Below are positions 58,275 through 64,000 of a stretch of DNA of 64,000 nt, one piece after another (position 1 is the stretch's first letter; every line of letters begins with the position of its first letter). The translations under genes were made by a program, and so were the position numbers. The notes under the pieces are model-generated. The model worked only from the letters and a program-made list of their open reading frames with translations. It was not told the DNA's origin and searched no databases. Source of the stretch: Nocardioides kongjuensis (lineage in GTDB: Bacteria; Actinomycetota; Actinomycetes; Propionibacteriales; Nocardioidaceae); NCBI RefSeq assembly GCF_013409625.1, contig NZ_JACCBF010000001.1, positions 868,001-932,000 on the forward strand, in the 5' to 3' direction.

Positions 58275-58796
58275 CCGGGGCGTGGGTGCGCCGAGGCGAG
58301 GACTGACGCAAGGTCGTCCTTGGCGCCGACTCGAACGCGGCACGAGCTACCCCCTCCGGGCGAACACGCCCGAACCCGGCCCGGTGGACGAGCTTGCCGG
58401 CGCATACGCGCCGCGTCTCCTCAGCTATCCCGAGCAGATCGGCACCCAGCAGGCCGCTGTCCTGTACTCCGGGCGGAGGCAGCGTGGGCCGGCACGGCGG
58501 GGACCCTCGCCCTGCTCATTCCCACGTCGGTCTGGGTGTCCCAGGACGTCAGGATCGCGAGCGTCGTGAACGCAGGGCTCGTCGGGATGTTCCTCGTCCC
58601 GGGCTCCACGGGTCTCCTCCGCGGCGCTCGACAACCTGAGTGCCGCCATCGATGCGGGTCTCGGTGATCTCGGTTTCGCGGCCCACCCCAGGTGGCCGTG
58701 AGGACGCGACACCGCTCGTCGTGGCCGCGGCGAACAGGGCAGCCGGAGCGACGGGGGGCCAGTCGGCGCCGTCTCGGTGACCTGCTCCTCGAGATG

Positions 58797-58827
58797 ACGA
58801 TGGCCCCGGGGAGTCCGGGGCCATCGT
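58797..58827. terminator. 13-bp hairpin terminator
   Basis: ACGATGGCCCCGG (58797-58809) pairs perfectly with CCGGGGCCATCGT (58815-58827) around a 5-base loop. It lies where plus-strand transcription from the desaturase and minus-strand transcription from the catabolic operon would meet, so a bidirectional terminator is likely. Confidence 0.7.
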
Positions 58828-58853
58828 TGATCGAATATGGGTAATTCGATCAA
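58827..58853. repeat. TTGATCGAAT inverted repeat
   Basis: TTGATCGAAT (58827-58836) and ATTCGATCAA (58844-58853) form a perfect 10-base inverted repeat with a 7-base spacer, directly abutting the hairpin at 58797. It is strongly A/T-rich for this genome. It may be an operator or a recombination site. Confidence 0.7.
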
Positions 58854-58855
58854 TT

Positions 58856-58873
58856 TACGACCTAAATGTCGTA
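58856..58873. repeat. TACGAC-N6-GTCGTA inverted repeat
   Basis: TACGAC (58856-58861) and GTCGTA (58868-58873) form a perfect inverted repeat around CTAAAT, three bases after the preceding repeat. Confidence 0.65.
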
Positions 58874-59013
58874 GTAGTGCGTGCTTCGGTCCGCTGACCT
58901 GCGGAAACTCGTTCTACGAGGCCTCGCGGGGTGCAGGCGGTACGCACTCCGACATGCTCAGTGCCTGGCTTCGGACGTGCATCCTGGACCGGGTTCGGGG
59001 CGCTGGTGGGCTC

Positions 59014-59877
59014 TCAGGCGGGTCGGGCCTGCGTGAGCTTGTCCCAGAGCGAGCCGGCGTTGAGGGTCTGGATGTGGTTCATCATGTAGCCCTGGCCGAC
59101 GTCGACGGGGTACCGATCGGCGAAGTTCACCCGCTGGATCGTCTCCTCGCGGGTCCATCCCTGGGCGACGGCGTCGCTCACGGCCTGTACCCACTCCAGG
59201 AGGTTGGCCCGTTGGCGCGCGAGGTAGGGCTTGGTGACCACCTCGCCGTGGCCGGGCACGACCCAGTCGACGTCGAGCGCGGCGATGCGGTCCAGGGCGG
59301 TCAACCACTCGGTGACGTTGGAGCCCATGAGCCAGGTCTGGCACTCGGAGAAGATCGTGTCCCCGGTGAAGACGACCCGTTCCTCGGGGACGTGCACGGC
59401 GATCTGGCCGGGGGTGTGGCCCGGAGTGTGGAGCAGTTCGAAGGTGTGGTCGCCGACAGTGAGCGTGAGGTCGCCGGTGAAGGTGATGGTCGCTCGCCCG
59501 GGGTCGGCGAAGTAGGTCTCGCGGTCGGGGAAGATCGCCTCGCCGTCGGGGTCGTCGGTGGGCACCGCCTCGTGGGCGTAGTCGAAGGAGTCCAGTGAGG
59601 GGGTGACCTCCATGAAGTTGTCGGCCACGCCCTGGTGGTGGACGATCTCGCCGGTGCCGCGGAAGTAGTAGTTGCCGAAGATGTGGTCGACATGGTGCTC
59701 GGTGTTGATGACGTAGCGGATGTCGCCGTGGGACTCCGCCTCCTGGCGCATGGCGACTGCCTTGGTCGGCAGCTGCGGGGTGTCGATGACGACGACGCCG
59801 TCGCTGGTGAGGACCATGCTGGGGTTGCAGCCCCGGAGGGTGGTGTCGGTCCAGACGTTGCTGGTGACCTTCTGCAT
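59014..59877 (-). CDS. MBL-fold metallo-hydrolase with altered first zinc ligand
   Basis: 287 residues of the metallo-beta-lactamase superfamily. The usual HxHxDH reads E60-H-H-V-D-H, with Glu in place of the first His (VINTEHHVDHIFGNYYF). Other ligands are normal: LLHTPGHTPGQ, FTGDTIF and VPGHGE. Members hydrolyse lactones, thioesters or sulfates. ATG at 59877 with AAGGAG upstream. Last gene of the 59-64 kb catabolic operon, 35 bases after the dehydrogenase. Confidence 0.87.
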   Translation of the reverse strand: MQKVTSNVWTDTTLRGCNPSMVLTSDGVVVIDTPQLPTKAVAMRQEAESHGDIRYVINTEHHVDHIFGNYYFRGTGEIVHHQGVADNFMEVTPSLDSFDYAHEAVPTDDPDGEAIFPDRETYFADPGRATITFTGDLTLTVGDHTFELLHTPGHTPGQIAVHVPEERVVFTGDTIFSECQTWLMGSNVTEWLTALDRIAALDVDWVVPGHGEVVTKPYLARQRANLLEWVQAVSDAVAQGWTREETIQRVNFADRYPVDVGQGYMMNHIQTLNAGSLWDKLTQARPA

Positions 59878-59912
59878 GAGTTGTTCGCTCCTTCTGGTGG
59901 CCGTGTGTGCGC

Positions 59913-61298
59913 TCAGCCGATGAGGACGGTTCGGACGTTGGTGAACTCCACCGCGCCGGCCTCGCCGAGCTCGCGGCCGTAGCCGGACTGCTTGACGCCG
60001 CCGAACGGCAGCCGGGGGTCGGAGGCGGTGGTGGCGTTGATGAACAGCGCGCCGGAGGCGATCCGCCGTCCCACCGCGAGCGCGCGTGCGGTGTCGGCCG
60101 ACCACACGCTCGCCCCCAGACCGTACGGCGTGGCGTTGGCGAGCTCGACGGCTTCGTCGTCGGTGCCGAATCCGATCACTGCGGCCGCAGGGCCGAACGT
60201 CTCCTCGGCCATGACCGGCATGTCGAGGCTGACGGCACTCAGGACGGTGGGGGCGTACCAGGCTGGCCCATTGTCCAGGTGGTGGCCGCCGGTGAGCACC
60301 TTCGCGCCGAGCGCGACGGAGTCCTCCACTTGCCGGGCGAGCTGCTCGGCGAGGTCGGCGCGGGCCATGGGGCCGATCCGCGTGGACTCAGAGGCGGGGT
60401 CGCCGATCTCGAGCTCGGCGACGGCGTCGGCGAAGCGGCGTGCGAATTCGTCGACGAGGGAATCGTGCACGATGAAGCGCTTCGCGCACAGGCACGACTG
60501 GCCGGTGTTGAGGAAGCGTCCGGCGACGGCCTTGGGCACAACGGTGTCCAGGTGGGCGTCTTCGAGGACGACGAACGGATCGGACCCGCCCAGTTCCAGC
60601 AGGCTCTTCTTGGCTGCCCGGCCCGCGCTCGCCGCGACGGCGGAGCCGGCCCGGTTGCTTCCCGTGAGCGTCACGGCGGCGACGCGGTCATCGCTGATGA
60701 TCCGGTCGACGGTCTTCGGGACGTCGGGCTCGGCCACGACCAGCGTGCGGAACGCGTCGGCGGGCAGGCCCGCGTCGCGCAGGACCTGCTCGATCGCCAG
60801 CGCGGTGCCGGTGACGTTGGGGGAGTGCTTGAGGAGCGCGCTGTTGCCGGCCATGAGGGTGGGGGCGGCGAACCGGAACACCTGCCAGAACGGGAAGTTC
60901 CACGGCATGATCGCCAGCACCACGCCCAAGGGCTCGTGGGTCACCCAGCTGCGGGTGCCGGAGGCCACGACCTCGCGGTCGGCGAGCACCACAGGCGAGG
61001 TGTCCGCGTAGTACTCGCACACCCAGGCGCACTTCTCGACCTCGGCGAGCGCCTCGGTGATCGGCTTGCCCATCTCGGCGGTGGCCAGCGCCGCGAGTTC
61101 GTCGGCGCGGGCCCGCAACAGCGAGGCGGTGCCCCGGAGGATGACGGCCCGTTGCTCGATCGGCACGGCGGCCCACTGCACCTGCGCGCTCGCGGTGCGC
61201 TCGAGGATGTCGTCGATCACCTCGGGCGTCATGGGGTCATAGGAGGCGAGGGGCTCTCCGGTGGCGGGGTTGATCGTGGTGATCGGGTCAGCAGCCAC
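59913..61298 (-). CDS. NAD(P)-dependent succinate-semialdehyde-type dehydrogenase
   Basis: 461 residues of the aldehyde dehydrogenase superfamily. MPWNFPFWQVFRFAAPTLMA is the cofactor-binding strand, LELGGSDPFVVL holds the catalytic Glu, and NTGQSCLCAKRFIV the catalytic Cys; the latter motif is typical of the short succinate-semialdehyde dehydrogenases. It would oxidise an aldehyde released by the pathway to a central metabolite. GTG at 61298, overlapping the CoxG-like gene by 11 bases. Confidence 0.9.
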   Translation of the reverse strand: MAADPITTINPATGEPLASYDPMTPEVIDDILERTASAQVQWAAVPIEQRAVILRGTASLLRARADELAALATAEMGKPITEALAEVEKCAWVCEYYADTSPVVLADREVVASGTRSWVTHEPLGVVLAIMPWNFPFWQVFRFAAPTLMAGNSALLKHSPNVTGTALAIEQVLRDAGLPADAFRTLVVAEPDVPKTVDRIISDDRVAAVTLTGSNRAGSAVAASAGRAAKKSLLELGGSDPFVVLEDAHLDTVVPKAVAGRFLNTGQSCLCAKRFIVHDSLVDEFARRFADAVAELEIGDPASESTRIGPMARADLAEQLARQVEDSVALGAKVLTGGHHLDNGPAWYAPTVLSAVSLDMPVMAEETFGPAAAVIGFGTDDEAVELANATPYGLGASVWSADTARALAVGRRIASGALFINATTASDPRLPFGGVKQSGYGRELGEAGAVEFTNVRTVLIG

Positions 61299-61986
61299 GA
61301 CGCACCGTCCTCTCCAGAACTCGGTTCTTGCCGTACAGGTAGCCGATGACCAGGCCGGCGAGGCCGACAAGGGCGGGACGGGCCACGTTCTTGACCGCGT
61401 CCGAGCCCAGAAGCAGGCCCATGGCGTCGAGGCCGTCGTCGTTGGGGGTGAAGGCCGGCGCCGTGGCCGCGGCGGTGGTCGGGCCCGCGGTCGCGTGACT
61501 GCTCGCTGCGGGCGTGATGGCCGGGGTGGGCGTGGCGGTGGCGCCGGCGCTGATCATCTGGGACAGGTTGTCGGCGAACTGGGCCAGCATCCGGTTGCTG
61601 ACGTCCTTCATGACGCCGCCGCCGAACTGGGCGGCCTTGCCGGTGACGTTGAGGTCGGTGACCACGTGCACACCGGTCGTTCCGCCCTGCTCGGTGAGTG
61701 CGGCGGTCACGGTGGCCTGGGCGCCGCCGTTGCCCTTGGCGTCACGGCCCTGCGCGCGGATCACCGCTCGTCGGGCTTCGGGGTCCTTCTCGATCAGCTC
61801 GCCGTCGCCGCGGAAGGTCATGGAGATCGGGCCGAGCTTGATCTTCATCCCGCCTTCGAAGCTGTCGCCGTCGACGGAGGTGATCACCGCTCCGGGCATG
61901 CAGGGCGCGATGCGCTGGACGTCGACGAGCAGGTCGAAGGCCTGGTCGGCGGGGACGGGGACGGTGAAGTCGTGGACGAGCTCCAT
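61288..61986 (-). CDS. CoxG/SRPBCC-family protein with C-terminal membrane anchor
   Basis: 232 residues. Residues 1 to about 148 are the SRPBCC/CoxG ligand-binding fold (VPADQAFDLLVDVQRIAPCM, FEGGMKIKLGPISMTFRGDG). A Ala/Thr/Pro-rich linker leads to a hydrophobic helix (ARPALVGLAGLVIGYLYG) that may anchor it to the membrane. CoxG proteins assist molybdenum hydroxylases, but no such genes lie nearby. ATG at 61986. Confidence 0.82.
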   Translation of the reverse strand: MELVHDFTVPVPADQAFDLLVDVQRIAPCMPGAVITSVDGDSFEGGMKIKLGPISMTFRGDGELIEKDPEARRAVIRAQGRDAKGNGGAQATVTAALTEQGGTTGVHVVTDLNVTGKAAQFGGGVMKDVSNRMLAQFADNLSQMISAGATATPTPAITPAASSHATAGPTTAAATAPAFTPNDDGLDAMGLLLGSDAVKNVARPALVGLAGLVIGYLYGKNRVLERTVRRGC

Positions 61987-62021
61987 GGGTGCCTCTCTTG
62001 GCTCGTGGGTTCGCGGGGCGG

Positions 62022-62726
62022 TCAGGTGCGGTCGCCGGGCAGGTCAGCGAGGGGGTCGAAGGCCTGGATCCGGGGCGTGTCGGATCCGGTGAGCGTGATC
62101 TGGACTCCGGTGACGTAGGCGGGTTCACCGGAGTCGGCGCCGGTGGCGTGGTGGAGCACGGCGCGCAGCACCGGCGAGTGGGTGACTCCGATGACGGTGG
62201 TCGAGCTCATCGGTCCGGGATCGGTCAGGCTCGCGGCGAACCGGAGCAGGCGGGTCGCGACGTCGTGTGCGGTGTCGCCGGGAGGGTTGGCGTCGCGCAG
62301 CCACCAGCCGATGCGGTCGGTGTGCGAGATGAAGGTGGACCACCACTCGCTGGCCTCGGCCTCGGTCTCGGTCATCCCCGGGATCTGCTCCGCCAGCGCA
62401 GCGTGGGAACTGACCATGTTGACGCGTGTGCCGGCGAGGTAGAGGTCGGGATTGCGCAGCGCGAAGCTCTCGACGGGCTCGCCGGTGCGGTCCTGGTCGC
62501 CGATGCCGCGGCAGAGAGCCTCGGCGGTCTCGCGGGTTCGGCGGGTCCCGCCGAACAAGACGGTGAACCGGCCGTCGATCCCGCCCAGCACCTTGCCGGT
62601 GCGCTCCGCGTGGGTCAGGCCGGGCTCGGTCACGGGGACGTCTCCGCGGTGGGAGGCGACCTCCCCGTGGCGCAGGAGGACCAGCCGCGCGGCTCGGGTC
62701 ACCGTCTTGTTCGAGGACATGCTCAT
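62022..62726 (-). CDS. Histidine phosphatase family protein
   Basis: 234 residues. LVLLRHGE near residue 20 is the catalytic RHG motif and GVTHSPVLRAVLHHA provides the second His; GGTRRTRETAEAL is the expected middle block. The superfamily includes phosphoglycerate mutases and phosphatases of sugars or small molecules. ATG at 62726 (second ATG at 62720). It lies 14 bases after the ABM gene in the operon. Confidence 0.85.
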   Translation of the reverse strand: MSMSSNKTVTRAARLVLLRHGEVASHRGDVPVTEPGLTHAERTGKVLGGIDGRFTVLFGGTRRTRETAEALCRGIGDQDRTGEPVESFALRNPDLYLAGTRVNMVSSHAALAEQIPGMTETEAEASEWWSTFISHTDRIGWWLRDANPPGDTAHDVATRLLRFAASLTDPGPMSSTTVIGVTHSPVLRAVLHHATGADSGEPAYVTGVQITLTGSDTPRIQAFDPLADLPGDRT

Positions 62727-62740
62727 GACGCTGGGCGTTC

Positions 62741-63034
62741 TCAGACGTCGATGGTGGTGTAGGTCTTGACGGCCCGCTCCTCGAGGTACTCCAGGATGTA
62801 GCCGAAGACCTTCTCCTGGAAGTGCGGGGTGGCCTTGTGGGCTTCGTAGGCCGCCTCGTCGACGTACTGCTCGTAGAGGAAGAAGACGCGTGGCTCCTCG
62901 GGGTTGACCTGGGCCTGGTAGAAGAGGTTGCCCTCCTCGGCCCGGGACGGCGGAGTCATCTCCTTGATGACGTCCTCGACGCGCTTCTCCTCGCCTTCCT
63001 TGGCCGTCCAGGTTGCGGCGACGACGAATGCCAT
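62741..63034 (-). CDS. Antibiotic biosynthesis monooxygenase (YgiN-like)
   Basis: 97 residues, the size of one ABM domain: VVAATWTAKEGEEKRVEDVI, PEEPRVFFLYEQYVDEAAYE and AHKATPHFQ. Such proteins form dimers and often act as quinol monooxygenases or anthrone oxygenases without cofactor. ATG at 63034 with GGAAAGAGGA upstream. Confidence 0.87.
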   Translation of the reverse strand: MAFVVAATWTAKEGEEKRVEDVIKEMTPPSRAEEGNLFYQAQVNPEEPRVFFLYEQYVDEAAYEAHKATPHFQEKVFGYILEYLEERAVKTYTTIDV

Positions 63035-63112
63035 GGTGTTCCTCTTTCCGTTTTCTATTTCTTGGTGGGAATCGTGGGCCGCGCCGGGTGCGGGCGGCGG
63101 TGGTTGGGCGGG

Positions 63113-63961
63113 TCAGGTGGGTCGCTGTCCGACGCGGTTGCGGAGGATGCCGATGCCGCTGGCTTCCATCTCGATGAGGTCGCCGGGCTGGACCCAGCGG
63201 TCGAGCTCGAGGCCGGATCCGCCAGTGGCTGTGCCGCTGCCGAGGACCTCGCCGGCGCGCAGGGTCAGGTCCTGTGAGGTGTAGGCGATCATCGCCTCGA
63301 AGGTGTGGTGCATGTCCTTGGTGTTGGTGCCGCCCCAGCGTTCCCCGTTGATGCGGACCTCGAGGTCGACGTCGTGGGGATCGAGTTCGTCGGCGGTGAC
63401 GATGCAGGGACCGAGGATGTTGGAGCCGTCCCAGTCCTTGGCCTTGCACGGCCCCATCCCGACGGGCAGCTCCCTGGTCTGCACGTCCCGGGCCGACATG
63501 TCGTTCCAGATGGTGTAGCCGAACACGTGGTCCAGAGCCTGGGCTTCGGTGATGCCGCGTCCCGGTCGTCCGATGATCGCGGCGAGCTCGAGCTCGTGAT
63601 CCAGCTTCTCGGTGTACGAGGGCCACGGGATCTCTTCGTCGGGCCCGATCACGGTGTCGGGGAGGCCCTTGTAGTGAGCCGGCACGGAGTACCACTCCGA
63701 GGGGATCTCCTTGCCGAGGCCGGCGAACGCGTTGATCAGGTGGCCCTCGAAGGCGAGGAAGTCGCGAATCGTCCGCGGCCGCAGGGGGGCGAGCAGGCGT
63801 ACGGCGCCCACCTCGCCGGCCTTGCGGGTCTGGCCGTGGGGTGCGCCGGCCTCGATGAAGGCGACCATGTCGCCCTCGAAGCCGACGTCGACGACCTCGC
63901 CGTCGTCGAGGTATCCGATCCGGGCCCTGGTGGGGGTGTCGGCGTAGGTCACATACTTCAT
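63113..63961 (-). CDS. Fumarylacetoacetate hydrolase family protein
   Basis: 282 residues. Metal ligands occur in DHELELAAIIGRPG and TIWNDMSARDVQ, and the C-terminal YTSQDLTLRAGEVLGSGTAT matches the family. Members cleave or decarboxylate beta-keto or acylpyruvate acids formed after aromatic ring cleavage. ATG at 63961 overlaps the stop of the preceding gene by 4 bases. Together with the ABM and dehydrogenase genes it indicates breakdown of an aromatic or cyclic acid. Confidence 0.9.
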   Translation of the reverse strand: MKYVTYADTPTRARIGYLDDGEVVDVGFEGDMVAFIEAGAPHGQTRKAGEVGAVRLLAPLRPRTIRDFLAFEGHLINAFAGLGKEIPSEWYSVPAHYKGLPDTVIGPDEEIPWPSYTEKLDHELELAAIIGRPGRGITEAQALDHVFGYTIWNDMSARDVQTRELPVGMGPCKAKDWDGSNILGPCIVTADELDPHDVDLEVRINGERWGGTNTKDMHHTFEAMIAYTSQDLTLRAGEVLGSGTATGGSGLELDRWVQPGDLIEMEASGIGILRNRVGQRPT

Positions 63962-64000
63962 CGGGCGGCCTCCTCGATGGCGTCGATGATCTTCAGGTAG
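63958..64000 (-). CDS. C-terminal end of an unidentified gene
   Basis: Only the last 13 codons are in the window (YLKIIDAIEEAAR, then TGA at 63958-63960). The stop overlaps the FAH start by 4 bases, so it is the upstream gene of the same operon. The product cannot be identified. Confidence 0.7.
   Translation of the reverse strand, partial: YLKIIDAIEEAAR

Larger units (their letters stand above)
58275..59013. other. 739-base region without a convincing gene
   Basis: Open frames exist on both strands from 58282 to about 58700 but none has a recognisable domain or ribosome site. One frame reads LALLIPTSVWVSQDVRIASV as a membrane-like stretch, and another ends in ALDNLSAAIDAGLGDLGFAA, which could be pieces of a decayed gene. 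The right part holds three adjacent inverted repeats (58797-58873). Confidence 0.45.

Noticed and set aside
58282..58853. Several open frames on both strands
   Set aside because: None has a start signal or family match. A decayed gene is possible but no coherent product could be reconstructed, so it is recorded only as a non-coding region.

Overview
The window is high-GC DNA with dense genes, many GTG starts, ATGA/GTGA stop-start overlaps and several start codons placed 6-7 nt behind a TANNNT box (probable leaderless transcripts). Together with F420-type LLM oxidoreductases, GAF-ANTAR proteins, a LapA protein and a DUF429-RelA fusion, this points to an actinobacterium, most likely Nocardioides or a near relative. 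No rRNA, tRNA or CRISPR array was seen.

Layout. 1-3.4 kb: the end of an M20 amidohydrolase, aspartate ammonia-lyase and a LysR regulator. 3.3-7.1 kb (minus): a Pr6Pr-type membrane protein, then an operon of amidase, DUF3311 protein and sodium/solute symporter. 7.2-10.4 kb (plus): a double AsnC/Lrp regulator, a DUF1801 protein and a DUF429-(p)ppGpp synthetase fusion (RelZ type). 10.4-12.9 kb: TetR and a divergent LLM oxidoreductase sharing one operator, then a spermidine-synthase-like protein. 12.9-20.5 kb: a probable nitrogen-salvage system. One minus-strand operon carries DUF2877 (AllH-like), an ankyrin protein, FdrA (AllF-like), DUF1116 (AllG-like), an NCS1 permease and a guanine-deaminase-like enzyme. 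Carbamate kinase is divergent, across two copies of a TGGTATACCA palindrome. By analogy with the E. coli AllFGH/carbamate kinase route, it should take up a purine or ureide, deaminate it, and recover ATP through carbamoyl phosphate.

20.5-37.4 kb is a mosaic of ordinary accessory genes: LLM oxidoreductase, hemerythrin, arylamine N-acetyltransferase, acyltransferase, BBE oxidoreductase, cupin, MFS transporter, a second double AsnC regulator, an M28-like protein with a degenerate active site, a lipase-like hydrolase, a trypsin-fold protease, a two-component system, SDR, NTF2-like and MerR. An IS256-family element (about 37.5-38.84 kb) separates this from the next block.

39.3-51.5 kb is a catabolic island. 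It has two TetR-controlled divergons encoding alpha/beta hydrolases, a quinone-oxidoreductase-like MDR, an Old Yellow Enzyme, SDR, GMC oxidoreductase, enoyl-CoA hydratase and acyl-CoA ligase. This is a plausible route for oxidising and activating a cyclic or unsaturated hydrophobic compound. 51.9-58.3 kb holds three paralogous DUF5994 genes, a response-regulator-like protein with Glu at the phosphorylation site followed by a 51-residue membrane protein and LapA, two tandem GAF-ANTAR regulators and a fatty acid desaturase; a stress or membrane-adaptation module is the simplest reading. 58.3-59.0 kb is non-coding, with three adjacent inverted repeats. 59.0-64.0 kb (minus) is a second catabolic operon: a fumarylacetoacetase-family enzyme, ABM monooxygenase, histidine phosphatase, CoxG-like protein, succinate-semialdehyde-type dehydrogenase and MBL hydrolase, running in from beyond the right edge.
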